64,000 bases of DNA from Saccharothrix luteola (GTDB taxonomy: Bacteria; Actinomycetota; Actinomycetes; Mycobacteriales; Pseudonocardiaceae), in NCBI RefSeq assembly GCF_020859565.1, contig NZ_JAJHUO010000039.1, positions 33,940 through 97,939 of the forward strand, in the 5' to 3' direction. Positions 27,701 to 36,439 of this stretch are shown one piece after another; the stretch's first letter is position 1, and each line of letters begins with the position of its first letter. The notes under the pieces are model-generated. The model did not search any database. It had not been told where the DNA came from and saw only the letters and a program-made list of their open reading frames with translations. The translations under genes and the position numbers were made by a program.

Positions 27701-27826
27701 GCCGCCTTGTCGGTGGGGCACACTCGGAAGGCGGTGCCGTCAGCACACAGGGGCAAGCCATGTTGTGCGGCTTGCCCCTGTGTGCTGCGGTGCCGCAGAG
27801 TGTGCCGCGCCCACCGACAAGGCGGC
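27701..27826. repeat. 126-bp near-perfect long hairpin
   Basis: Nested inverted repeats share one axis: 27701-27717 pairs with 27810-27826 (17 bp), 27718-27725 with 27798-27805 (8 bp), an 8-nt CGGTGCCG block on each side pairs with two G-U wobbles, and 27741-27759 pairs with 27769-27787 (19 bp) around a 9-nt loop. It lies between the 3' end of the MFS gene and the start of the nuclease gene, both on the minus strand. Candidates are a MITE-like repeat, a structured RNA or a bulky terminator. The G-U pairs that preserve folding favour an RNA role. Confidence 0.75.
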
Positions 27827-27921
27827 GGACGGCCGGTTTGACCTGCCAGAAAGTCGTATGAACTGAATTACTCAATATTGCCCGGCAGTGCCCCAGCAGT
27901 TCCCGGTCGCCGGCCGCGAGG

Positions 27922-29129
27922 TCAGGTTCGGGACTGAAGTGTTCGCCACCGCCCTGCCAAGAGCGTTGCGGCAATGACACCGACGGCACCGGCCGTGCCG
28001 GTGACGATGTGCGGGTCGAAGAGTTCGGCTGCAAGGCCGCCGAGGGTGATGCCGGTGCCTTGGGCAGCCTGCATCGCGGTGATGGCGAAGCCGACGGCCT
28101 GGCCGCGGTGCGCGTCGGGTGTGCGCAGCACGAAGGTCGGCTGGGCGACAACGTGGTAGCTGGACGCGGCGCCGGACAGGACGAACAGTCCCACCACCAC
28201 GGGCATCGGCGGGTCGAACAGACAGCCCAGCAGCGGCACGCCGGTTCCTACGGCCAGCAGCGGCATCGACCGGAGTTGAACGGGCTCGGGCAGCGCGGCT
28301 ACAGCGAGGGACGCCGCGGCGCAGCCGGCGGAGTAGGCGGCGAAGAACATGCCCACGGTCGCCGGCCCGCCACCGAGATGCGCGGAGTAGGGGCGGCCAG
28401 GGCCTCGCCGACGATGTAGGTCCCGGACAGGGCGGCGTAGCCGACGAGAACCAGCAGGTGCGCGTCTCGCCGTACCACCGTCGCTCCGGCACGAATCCGC
28501 TCCCACCAGCCGAGCGACTGCGAACCCGTTGTGGCGATCGACGGCACGAACACCGCGACCAGCAGCGCGGAGGCAGCGAAGGTGACGGCGTCGACCAGGA
28601 GCGCCCCGCCGGGGTCGATGGCACCGACCAGGATGCCGCCGGCGGCGAACCCCAGGATCTGTCCCAGTTGGGTGACGGTGGACAGGGCGGCGATTCCCGT
28701 GCGCATCACGGCCGGATCCGGTATCAGCGCCGGGAGCAGTGCCGACCGCGCGGGCACGGCCGGGGCGCCCGCCAACTGGACCACGATCAGCAGTGCGCAC
28801 ACCGCCTGCCAGGGCAGACCCGGCCACGCCATGAGCGCGACCACGGCGGCGCGCACGAGGTCGGCGACGATCATGACGGTGCGCCGCGGATACCGGTCGG
28901 CCAGGCCCGCGACCAGCGGGCCGCCGATCAGCGCGGGCAGGAAAGTGAGTGCGTAGGCCAGGGCCGACCAGGCGGGTGAGCCGGTGCGGTCGTAGACCAG
29001 TACAACCAGCGCGACGCGGGCGAGCTGGTCGCCGACCACCGAGATCACGTGGGCGGTGAACAACGCGCGGAACGCTCCCAGGGCGAAGACCGCCCGGTAC
29101 CCGGTCCTGCCGCGCGAGCTTTCCACCAC
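27922..29129 (-). pseudogene. MFS exporter gene with frameshift
   Basis: The first ~240 residues from a GTG near 29129 read as an MFS protein (FRALFTAHVISVVGDQLARV, GPLVAGLADRYPRRTV, PALIPDPAVMRTGIAALSTV). At ~28390 the frame breaks inside LAAP: the next residues YSAHLGGGPATVGMFFAAYS and the remaining helices continue in another frame to a stop at 27922. Restoring one base gives a full ~400-residue transporter. It may be a natural indel or a base-calling error in a C-run. The gene follows the diguanylate cyclase gene by 13 bp. Confidence 0.75.
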
Positions 29130-29142
29130 GGGATGTGCGTCC

Positions 29143-30171
29143 TCAGGCCGCGCCGACGTCGGCGAGCCGCACTTGGTCGCGTCCGCTGTTCTTGGCTTCG
29201 TAGAGGGCGGCGTCGACGGCCAGCAGCACGTCGGCCACCGTGGCGGCGGTCGTGGGAAACGCCCCGGCACCGACCGACAGGGTCAGATCGGTGACGACGA
29301 CCTGTTGGCCGGTGTGGTCGCGAGTGGGCACCCGGAGCACGGAGACCATCGCCCGGATTCGTTCGCCTGCCGCCGCCGCGCCGGCGGTGTCGACACCCGG
29401 TAGCAGCACGGCGAACTCCTCACCGCCCCAGCGGCCAACGAGGTCGGTACCGCGGACCGCGCGGCGGATGGCTTCGGCCACCGCGCGCAGCACGTCGTCC
29501 CCAGCGGGGTGGCCGAAGCGGTCGTTGATGCGTTTGAAGTGGTCGAGGTCCAGCATCAGAACGCCGACCGGGCCGCCGAGTCGACGGGCACGTTCGAGTT
29601 CGGCGGAGGCTTGGTCGTGCCACCACTGCGCCGACACCAGGCCGGTCTTGCCGTCGGTGCGGGCCGCCGCGCGGAACTGCGGCAGCAGCAGACCCAGGTG
29701 CAGCGCGAGGATGGTGACCAGCAGAAGCGGTGCGGTCCAGGGCTGGTGCACCATGACCAGGGTCACCGCGTAGCCCAAGCCGACGGCCGCGGCGATGAGC
29801 AGCTGGTCCGAGGCCGGGCCGAGCGCCCGGTGCGCCGGTTTGTCGGGGTTGGTGGCGATGATCGCGCCGACCACCAAGGCGTAGTTGACCAGCCGGTAGA
29901 TCACTCCGGCCAGCACCAGGGCGATCACGCCGCGCGGCCCGCCCAGCGCCGCGATCAAGGGCCGGCCTGGGTCGACACCGGGGTAGAACGCGGCCAGCAC
30001 CAGCGTCGTGGCGGCGGTGGCCAGCAGCACGGTGCAGGCGGAGAAGACCTTGCGGTGGGCTACCGCGCGGCGCCGGAACACCCTGTACCACTCATGGGTG
30101 AAGCTGACGGCGATCAGGACCGCTTGCAGCGGTACGGGCAGCAGTAGCGCCCCGGCGAAGAACCACACGGA
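29143..30171 (-). pseudogene. 3' part of membrane diguanylate cyclase gene split by the 18.5-kb element
   Basis: Residues from SVWFFAGALLLPVPLQAVLI onward: four or five hydrophobic segments, then a GGDEF domain with active-site RWGGEEF, the metal/substrate motifs LMLDLDHFKRINDRFGH, and a normal C-terminus (ALYEAKNSGRDQVRLADVG). It would make cyclic di-GMP from two GTP. The N-terminal ~84 residues are missing here and are found in matching frame at 48680-48931. A TTG at 30210 within element DNA could still drive a truncated protein containing the whole GGDEF domain. Confidence 0.8.
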
Positions 30172-30173
30172 CT

Positions 30174-30190
30174 TTAACCGGACTACGAAG
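30174..30190 (+). repeat. left terminal inverted repeat of the element
   Basis: TTAACCGGACTACGAAG, reading into the element. It matches the inward-reading right end in 11 of the first 12 bases and again in CGAA after a one-base offset. Confidence 0.6.
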
Positions 30191-30386
30191 ATGGGCTTAC
30201 CGGCCGACAAGCTGCTTGGTTATTATAAGTGCGGGCTACTCGCTCTCGAAATGGATCCGGCCAGGTCCTGCCGTAGCGTTGCCCACCAGTGAATACGCCG
30301 ATCCGGTCGATACTACCTTTTTGCGTAATGTCACATTCTCCGGATCGGCGATGTCACAAATGTATCCGGCCAGCCCTGAGGCGGCG

Positions 30387-30429
30387 CTGAAGTTCCCTGA
30401 AGTCGACTTCAGCTTTGACAGGCATAGTG
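30387..30429 (+). promoter_or_regulatory. CTGAA response-regulator site and promoter of two-component locus 1
   Basis: CTGAA direct repeats at 30387-30391 and 30397-30401 (10-bp period) are followed by inverted TTCAG at 30408-30412. The same arrangement with identical spacing precedes the paralogous regulator at 35753. A -10-like CATAGT (30424-30429) lies 6 nt before the ATG at 30436, so transcription may start at the ATG (leaderless mRNA); no well-placed Shine-Dalgarno is seen. Confidence 0.6.
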
Positions 30430-30435
30430 GGGGGC

Positions 30436-31119
30436 ATGCGAGTACTGGTGGTGGAGGACGATCGGCGACTGGCGGGCCTTCTCGTCCGCGGGCTCGTCGC
30501 AGAAAATTTCGTCGTCGATGTGGAATACAACGGTCGTGATGGCCTGTGGCGGGCGAGTGAACACGCTTACGACGTGATCGTGCTGGACGTCATGCTGCCG
30601 AGTTTGAACGGCTACCGGGTGTGCGCACGGTTGCGGGCCGCCGAGGTGTGGACGCCGATCCTGATGCTCACCGCCAAAGACGGGGAACTGGACGAGGCCG
30701 AGGGCCTGGACACCGGAGCCGACGACTACCTGACCAAGCCGTTCTCCTACCTGGTTCTGGTCGCCCGACTACGAGCTCTGGCCCGGCGCGGTAGCACACC
30801 CCGTCCGCCAGTGCTCAGGCTCGGTAATCTGGAGTTGGACCCGATCGCGCGGACTTGCCGTCGTGACGGCCGCTCGATCGCGCTGACGGCGAAGGAATTC
30901 GCGGTGTTGGAATACTTGTTGCGCCGTCGAGGGCACGTCGCGACGAAAGCAGAGATCATCGCCGGGGTCTGGGATGAGAGCCGCGAGCCCGACCCCAACC
31001 TCGTCGAGGTCTACGTCAGCACCCTGCGCCGCAAGATCGACACACCGTTCGGAACTCGAACCATCGCCACCGTCCGGGGTGTCGGATACCGACTGGTGAC
31101 CGAGGGGCGCAAGAGGTGA
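30436..31119 (+). CDS. OmpR/PhoB-family response regulator 1
   Basis: 227 residues. The receiver domain has the acidic pocket VVEDD (residues 6-9), phospho-acceptor Asp51 in VIVLDVMLP, and the Lys in LTKPFSY. The C-terminal winged helix ends TIATVRGVGYRLVTEG. The downstream kinase gene overlaps by 4 bp (GTGA), so they are co-translated. The protein is ~85% identical by eye to regulator 2 at 35753, and the two share a CTGAA operator, implying a recent duplication within the element and possible cross-regulation. CutR/CssR-like secretion-stress regulators are the nearest functional comparison; this is a suggestion. Confidence 0.9.
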   Translation: MRVLVVEDDRRLAGLLVRGLVAENFVVDVEYNGRDGLWRASEHAYDVIVLDVMLPSLNGYRVCARLRAAEVWTPILMLTAKDGELDEAEGLDTGADDYLTKPFSYLVLVARLRALARRGSTPRPPVLRLGNLELDPIARTCRRDGRSIALTAKEFAVLEYLLRRRGHVATKAEIIAGVWDESREPDPNLVEVYVSTLRRKIDTPFGTRTIATVRGVGYRLVTEGRKR

Positions 31120-32297
31120 AGAAGCGCAAAGGCTCACTGCGCATGACAGTGACGATGACCGTCACCACGGTATTGGCCGTGCCCTTGTTGACGGCGGCCG
31201 TCGTCACGGTCATCTACATGCGTGAGCAGACGGTCGTACTGCGTGAGATGATTCGTGGAATCTTGACGGATTTTGGCTACCAGGAAGTTCCGTTCGACGA
31301 CACGATCTGGATGTGCACTTCGGGCAACCTATCGGGTCAATGTTACGGGCATGGGTTCGCGATCGGTCATGCGCAGGACATCCTCGGTCATCCATTTCGG
31401 TTGCTTGCCATGTTTTTCATAGGCTTCTGCATCTTCATAGCAATAATCGTGTGGGTGGCAACGGGGCGCTTGCTGCGTCCGGTGGAAGAGATACGTCGAC
31501 AAATGACCGAGATCACCGAGCACGACCTGACCCGCCGGGTTCCGGTGCCACGCGGTCGCAACGAGATCACCGAACTGGCCGCCACGGTCAACGCCACATT
31601 AGACCGGCTGGAAGCGGCCGTGGAGGACAACCGGCGGTTCGTCGCCGACGCCTCCCACGAGTTGCGCAGCCCGATCGCCGCGCTGCGCACCGAGTTGGAG
31701 ATCGCCACCGCCTATCCCGAACTCGCCGACTGGCCCACCGTGGTCGACGCCGCCCTGGCTGATACCCACCGACTGCAACACCTGGCCACCGACCTGCTCC
31801 TGCTCGCGCGCCTCGACCAGACCGCCACCGCGCCCGTGTCGGACGCCGTGGACCTGGGTGCCATGCTGAGAGACGACACCGGCCGTCGACGCTCGCGGCA
31901 CGCCGTCACCGTCGACCTACCCGACCACCCGGCGGTGGTACGAGGCAGTCGAGCTCTGTTGACCCAATTACTGACCAACCTACTGAACAACGCCGAACGC
32001 CACGCCACCAGCCGTATCACCATCATCCTGCGCGCCACCGACACCGTTGCCGTCCTCGACGTAGCCGACGACGGCCCCGGCATCGCGCCCCAAGACCGTG
32101 AACGCATCTTCGACCGCTTCACCCGCCTCGACGACGTCCGCACCCGCGAGACCGGCGGCACCGGCCTGGGCCTGCCCATCGCCCGCCGCATCGCCGCCGC
32201 ACACGGCGGCACCCTTGATGCTGTCGACCACCACGACGGAGCCCGGTTCACCGCCAGGATCCCTCTGGCTTCCAGGGAATCAGCAGACGCTCGGTAA
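31116..32297 (+). CDS. sensor histidine kinase 1
   Basis: 393 residues from a GTG overlapping the regulator stop. TM1 is ~residues 12-34, TM2 ~97-117, with a short extracytoplasmic loop holding two cysteines (Cys67, Cys76: CTSGNLSGQC). HAMP is followed by the phospho-acceptor His181 in FVADASHELRSP, N-box NLLNNAERHA, and ATP-lid motifs DVADDGPGIAP and GTGLGLPIAR. The Cys pair in such a small loop suggests thiol/disulfide sensing at the cell surface, as proposed for the actinobacterial CutS family. It is the only complete kinase among the two paralogous loci. Confidence 0.9.
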   Translation: MKKRKGSLRMTVTMTVTTVLAVPLLTAAVVTVIYMREQTVVLREMIRGILTDFGYQEVPFDDTIWMCTSGNLSGQCYGHGFAIGHAQDILGHPFRLLAMFFIGFCIFIAIIVWVATGRLLRPVEEIRRQMTEITEHDLTRRVPVPRGRNEITELAATVNATLDRLEAAVEDNRRFVADASHELRSPIAALRTELEIATAYPELADWPTVVDAALADTHRLQHLATDLLLLARLDQTATAPVSDAVDLGAMLRDDTGRRRSRHAVTVDLPDHPAVVRGSRALLTQLLTNLLNNAERHATSRITIILRATDTVAVLDVADDGPGIAPQDRERIFDRFTRLDDVRTRETGGTGLGLPIARRIAAAHGGTLDAVDHHDGARFTARIPLASRESADAR

Positions 32298-32380
32298 GCG
32301 GCTCGGGGGACTTCACGGGACTGTAAAACGAGCGTGCTTCTGTCGCTGATTGCGTGATCAACGAGATCGGGTAGCCGCTG

Positions 32381-33499
32381 GTGGGCCTGAGGTGCCTGCG
32401 ATCATGGTCAGGGTGTGATCGTGACTGGTTGGACGTTCTGCTGCCGCATCTTGCCGGTGTGATGGTGGAGCGGGTCGAGCGGACCTCTTCGGGTGTGCGG
32501 ATCTGGGCGTGTACGACGGTGAAGTCCGCGCCTTGCCCGTCCTGCGGTGTGCGGTCGGGTCGGGTGCACGTCCGCTACGACCGGAAGTTGGACGACGCGC
32601 CCGTGGCCAGTCGGCCGGTGGTGCTGCGATTACGGGTGCGTCGGTTCTTCTGCGATCACCTGGACTGTGAGGTGGGGACGTTCGTCGAGCAGGTCGACGG
32701 TCTGACCGTCGAGCACGCGAGGCGCACCCTGTTGTCGCGCACCGCGTTGGAGCGCATCGGCTTGGCGTTGGCTGGCCGGACCGGAGCACGCCTGGCCGCC
32801 GGTCTCGGACTGCCGACCAGTCGGAGCACGCTGTTGCGGTTGGTGCACGCCCTGCCCGATCCGCCGGTCGAGGCGGTGGAGGTGCTCGGGGTCGACGACT
32901 TCGCCCTGCGGCGCGGTCGTCGCTACGCGACCGTGCTGATCGACGCGGTCACCCACCGCCGGGTCGACGTGTTGCCCGACCGGCAGGGCCGCGACCCTGA
33001 CCGCCTGGCTGCGTGAACATCCCGGGTGAGGATGGTCTATCGGGACGGCTCGGCCACCTACGCCGAAGCCGTCCGCCAAGGCGCCCCGGACGCGATTCAG
33101 ATCGGCGACCGGTGGCACATCTGGAACAACCTGGTCGCGGCGGTGGAGAAAACCGTGACCGCGCACAGCACGTGCTGGTACGTCGGACCGGCACGACGAA
33201 CCCAGGCCGCAGAGGAGCGGGCCCTGCAGCGGCACGCCGCGATCCACGACCTGCTCGACCAAGGTGTCGGGCTGCTGGAATGCGCTCGACGCCTGGGCGT
33301 GTCGCTCAACACGGTCAAGCGCTATGCCCGTATCCCCTCCGCCGAGCAGTTGCGGCGCCCGCCGCCCTACCGGCGAAGCATGGTCGACCCCTACCGCGAC
33401 CACCTGCGCCGCCGTCTGGTGCGGCAACCCGATATCCCGGTCACCCACCCGCTCGCCGAGATCCGCGCTCTGGGCTATCCCGGCAGCGCCAACCTGCTA
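32381..33499 (+). pseudogene. ISL3-family transposase, frameshifted and truncated
   Basis: N-terminal zinc-binding region (CPSCGVRSGRVHVRYDRKL, FFCDHLDCEV) and the first catalytic strand (VEVLGVDDFALRRGRRYATV) are in frame 1-like reading. Near 33000 the frame shifts and continues as MVYRDGSATYAEAVRQGAPD and QIGDRWHIWNNLVAAVEK. It ends at 33499 where the IS5-type element is inserted. The C-terminal ~150 residues were not found beyond that insertion, so the copy is dead. Confidence 0.75.
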
Positions 33500-34446
33500 G
33501 GGCGTGTCCGCCGGGTCGTTGATCGTGGGTTTGATCAAATTGTGTTGTGGCGCGTGGTGATCTGACGGATGCGGAGTGGGCGATTTTGGAGCCGTTGCTG
33601 CCCGGCCCGAAGTCTGGGCGGGGTGGTCGGTGGGGTGACCGTCGGCGGGTGGTCAACGGGATCCTGTGGCGGATGCGGACGGGCGCGCCGTGGCGTGACG
33701 TGCCGGAGCGGTACGGGCCGTGGAAGACCTGTTACGAGCGTTATCGCCGGTGGGCTGTCGACGGGACGTGGGCGCGGGTGAAGCGGCAGGTCCAGGGGCG
33801 TGCCGAGGCCGAGGGCGACATCGACTGGGACGCGCAGGCCGATTCCACGATCGTGCGTGCCCACCGGCACGCGGCGGGTGCCCGTAGAAGGGGCTGAGTC
33901 CGGAGGAATCGCGGGCAGCCCAAAGTCTGGGCCGGTCCCAGGGCGGCCTCACGTCCGAGATCCACACTATCGCGGACGGCCGGGGTCGTTCCCTGGCCAC
34001 CCGCGTCACGCCCGGCCAGGCGGCGGACACCAGGCAGCTCGACGCGCTGCTGGACGCCGTCGCCGTGCCACGGCCGGGTGGTGTCGGTCGGCCGCGCGGG
34101 CGTCCGGACTCGTTGACCGCGGACAAGGCTTACGGCAGCAGGGCGAACCGGGCGTCGTTGAGACGTCGGAAGATCAAGGCGGTGATCCCCGAGCGGCGGG
34201 ATCAGGTCGCAAACCGGCTGCGCAAGGGATCGGCCGGTGGGCGGCCCCCGTCGTTCGATGCCGATGCCTACAAGCGGCGCAACCAGGTCGAACGGGGGTT
34301 CAACCGCCGCAAGCAGTTCCGCGCGATCGCGACCCGCTACGACAAGCTCGCGCTGCACTGGCAGGCCACCAACGACATCGTCGAGACCATCGACTGGATC
34401 CGCGCCACACCCGACAAAACACAATCATGACCCGGCGGACACGCCC
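33500..34446 (+). mobile_element. IS5-family (IS427-like) insertion sequence
   Basis: 947 bp with perfect 18-bp terminal inverted repeats (33500-33517 and 34429-34446), flanked by TA on both sides within CTAG, consistent with a short target duplication. It carries one transposase split over two frames. It is inserted into the ISL3 remnant on its left side. The perfect ends suggest a recent arrival. Confidence 0.85.
33547..34430 (+). CDS. IS5-family transposase, ORFA/ORFB joined by -1 frameshift
   Basis: ORFA (33547-33897) has the IS5 N-terminus (DAEWAILEPLLP, RTGAPWRDVPERYGPW) and first Asp (QADSTIVRAH). It stops at TGA 33895-33897. ORFB continues in the -1 frame from ~33888 (LSPEESRAAQSLGRSQGG, SLTADKAYGSRANRA, RNQVERGFNRRKQFRAIATR) to TGA 34428-34430, supplying the second Asp and the Glu of DDE. 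A slippery A-AGG-GGC at 33888-33894 lies exactly at the switch. Programmed -1 shifting is usual in the IS427 group, so this is probably an active gene rather than a broken one. Confidence 0.8.
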
Positions 34447-34677
34447 TAGTAGAGTGTCGCTGCTTAGTTGTGGCACTTGCGGCTGTGCGCGGCGCAGCAC
34501 TCCCTCGATCCTCCAGAGTTCGGGATCCGGGAACGAGCCGTGGAGGTGCACGATGGTCATCTCCACCTGGCTGACGTCCGCCTGGTGGGCCCTCGTCGCT
34601 TTCAGTTCGCGGGACACGGCCTTGAGGCTGGTGTTGAGTACGGCGAGCACGTCGCCGATGCTGGTCATGACGGTCAC
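34447..34677 (-). pseudogene. small hypothetical gene cut by the IS insertion
   Basis: From the start near 34677 the frame reads MTSIGDVLAVLNTSLKAVSR and EMTIVHLHGSFPDPELW for about 75 natural-looking residues. It then enters the IS inverted repeat at 34446 and runs antisense through the transposase. The true 3' end is lost. Family not recognised. The small membrane peptide gene at 34728 lies just upstream in the same direction. Confidence 0.45.
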
Positions 34678-34727
34678 TCCGCTGCGGGTGGGACAGGTTC
34701 GGAAGTTCGGTCATCGTCGGTGTGGTG

Positions 34728-34850
34728 TCACAACCTGGGCAGAAGCAGTGCGACGCTGAGCACGCCGAGCAGCACCAGGACGGTGTTGCCGAGACTGCTG
34801 TGCTGGTTGCGGCGGTGCCGGGAGTGGGCGACGTCGCCGTGGTCGCCCAC
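34728..34850 (-). CDS. 40-residue single-span membrane peptide
   Basis: GTG at 34850, stop TGA at 34728. The N-terminal half is hydrophilic and His/Arg rich (GDHGDVAHSRHRRNQHS); the C-terminal half is one hydrophobic span (NTVLVLLGVLSVALLLPRL) ending at the C-terminus. Start choice is by position only, with no clear ribosome site. The regular hydropathy supports a real small membrane protein. Function unknown. Confidence 0.4.
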   Translation of the reverse strand: MGDHGDVAHSRHRRNQHSSLGNTVLVLLGVLSVALLLPRL

Positions 34851-34889
34851 TTCCTCGCCATAGGTTCTCTAGCCGGTCAGAGCTGTTGA

Positions 34890-34991
34890 TCGAAGCAGGC
34901 CTTCCGACGCCTGACCGCCAGCTACAAACGCTACGCAGACAACTATTGCGCCTTCCTCACCCTCGCCGGAACACTGATCTGCTTTAATTGA
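34890..34991 (+). pseudogene. transposase C-terminal remnant
   Basis: Thirty-three codons reading KQAFRRLTASYKRYADNYCA and FLTLAGTLICFN before a TGA. This is a typical C-terminus of an IS4/IS5-type transposase, unrelated to the nearby intact IS. Nothing of the rest remains. Confidence 0.55.
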
Positions 34992-35066
34992 CTCGCCAAA
35001 CCCGCCACGTGAGACACGGTTTCAATAACGGCATTTCCATTATTCGGCCAAGCCTTTCCGTGAGTC

Positions 35067-35101
35067 AGGGGGTTTACCCGGACGGGCCGGGCAAACCCCC
35101 T
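35067..35101 (-). terminator. terminator-like hairpin after the secreted protein gene
   Basis: A 9-bp repeat AGGGGGTTT (35067-35075) pairs with AAACCCCCT (35093-35101), with an inner CCGG/CCGG pair. It is 36 bp past the stop of the minus-strand gene at 35137. No long T-run; actinobacterial terminators often lack one. Confidence 0.5.
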
Positions 35102-35136
35102 GGCAGATCAGTGTGTCACCTCAAGGAATTGCTCAT

Positions 35137-35589
35137 TCAACTCTTAGAGCAGGGCTTGGTGATTGTGCTCTGGTCAGCCGTGACGTTTCCCGAATAAATC
35201 CAGCCGTGCGGATCCGTACCCCCGACGCTGACGTAGTACCAAATGTTCCCCGACGAGTTGTAGGTGAAGCACCAGCCGCCAAGTCGCGTTCCTTTCACGA
35301 GCGTGTAGCCGCTCGCGTTGTCACAGCCTGCGCTGGGGCCACTCCTGAGCCAAATGGGGTTCAGCACACTTGTGCCGCCAGGGCCATTGTCGTCATCATC
35401 GTCGAGGAAGACCCCGCAGGCCATAGTGCCGATGTCCGACGGGGTCCAGTTCGGCGGTTCGTTCGCCACGCTCGCGGGTGCATCCGCCGATCCGACAGGG
35501 ACTGCGTTCGCGGTAATGGGTGACGCCGTCAGGGAGAGTCCGGCGACAGCGGCCGTGATGGCGAGAGCCCGGATGAGTTTTCGTACCAC
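35137..35589 (-). CDS. small secreted protein, SH3-like C-terminal region
   Basis: 150 residues from a GTG at 35589, with GGAGGG at the right distance upstream; the longer frame is rejected. A Sec signal peptide (VRKLIRALAITAAVAGLSLT) ends at ANA. The mature part has four cysteines and a compact aromatic C-terminal region (GGWCFTYNSSGNIWYYVSVG, DPHGWIYSGNVTA) like bacterial SH3-type cell-wall binding modules. It is transcribed divergently from response regulator 2 across the CTGAA site, so that regulator may control it. With two disulfide-capable pairs it could be a reporter or substrate of the Cys-loop sensors in the same element; that link is inference. Confidence 0.7.
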   Translation of the reverse strand: MVRKLIRALAITAAVAGLSLTASPITANAVPVGSADAPASVANEPPNWTPSDIGTMACGVFLDDDDDNGPGGTSVLNPIWLRSGPSAGCDNASGYTLVKGTRLGGWCFTYNSSGNIWYYVSVGGTDPHGWIYSGNVTADQSTITKPCSKS

Positions 35590-35694
35590 TTGCCCTCCGT
35601 AGGTTGAGTCATGATTGTTGAACCGAGGCACCTGATACTGCCTCGTAGATCTGGCGTGCGTTTGCCACCGTGCCGGACAGCCCCTAAGAGGAGA

Positions 35695-35746
35695 CTGAAA
35701 CAACCTGAAGCGTCTTTCAGTATTCGTGACCGCAATGGGGCATAGT
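35695..35746 (+). promoter_or_regulatory. CTGAA response-regulator site and promoter of two-component locus 2
   Basis: CTGAA at 35695-35699 and 35705-35709, inverted TTCAG at 35716-35720: same 10-bp and 11-bp offsets as locus 1. A -10-like CATAGT (35741-35746) again lies 6 nt before the ATG (35753). The distance from TTCAG to this -10 is exactly 10 bp longer than in locus 1, one helical turn, so the regulator would stay on the same face. Confidence 0.6.
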
Positions 35747-35752
35747 GTCGGC

Positions 35753-36439
35753 ATGCGAGTACTGGTGGTGGAGGACGATCGCCGGTTGGCCGGTCTGCTC
35801 GTTCGCGGGCTCACGGCGGAGAATTTCGTCGTCGACGTGGAATACGACGGGCGTGATGGACTGTGGCGGGCTACCGAGCACGCCTATGACGTAATCGTGC
35901 TGGACGTGATGCTGCCGGGGTTGAACGGCTACCGGGTGTGCGCACAATTGCGGTCGGCGGAAGTGTGGACGCCGATCCTGATGCTGACGGCCAAGGACGG
36001 TGAACTGGACGAGGTCGAGGGCTTGGACACCGGCGCGGACGACTACCTGACCAAGCCGTTCTCCTACCTGGTGCTGGTGGCCCGGTTGCGGGCGCTGGCG
36101 CGCCGCGGCGGTACACCACGGACCGCCGTGCTGCGCGCCGGCGACCTGGAGTTGAACCCGGCTGCCCGGACCTGCCGCCGCGGCGACACGCCGATCACCT
36201 TGACCGCCAAGGAGTTCGCGGTGCTGGAGTTCCTGCTGCGCCACCGGGACCGGGCGGTGTCCAAGATCGAGATCATCGCCGGAGTGTGGGACGAGGCCCG
36301 CGAACCCGACCCCAACCTGGTCGAGGTCTACATCAGTACCCTGCGCCGCAAGATCGACGCATCTTTCGGCAGACGCAGCATCACGACAGTGCGTGGAATC
36401 GGATACCGCCTGGACAGCAAGGAAAGAGGACTCGCATGA
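35753..36439 (+). CDS. OmpR/PhoB-family response regulator 2
   Basis: 228 residues from the ATG at 35753. It has the same pocket, Asp51 (VIVLDVMLP), switch Lys and winged helix (SITTVRGIGYRLDSK) as regulator 1, and the first 14 codons are nearly identical at DNA level. Its stop overlaps the ATG of the following gene (ATGA). Because that gene has no kinase domain, phosphorylation probably comes from histidine kinase 1 or another source. Confidence 0.9.
   Translation: MRVLVVEDDRRLAGLLVRGLTAENFVVDVEYDGRDGLWRATEHAYDVIVLDVMLPGLNGYRVCAQLRSAEVWTPILMLTAKDGELDEVEGLDTGADDYLTKPFSYLVLVARLRALARRGGTPRTAVLRAGDLELNPAARTCRRGDTPITLTAKEFAVLEFLLRHRDRAVSKIEIIAGVWDEAREPDPNLVEVYISTLRRKIDASFGRRSITTVRGIGYRLDSKERGLA

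Noticed and set aside
27701..27826. CRISPR repeat or IS ends
   Set aside because: There is only one inverted pair, no repeated spacers and no transposase between the arms.
33547..33897. Broken IS5 transposase pseudogene
   Set aside because: The two frames meet at a plausible -1 slippery site and the IS ends are perfect, so programmed frameshifting explains the split.
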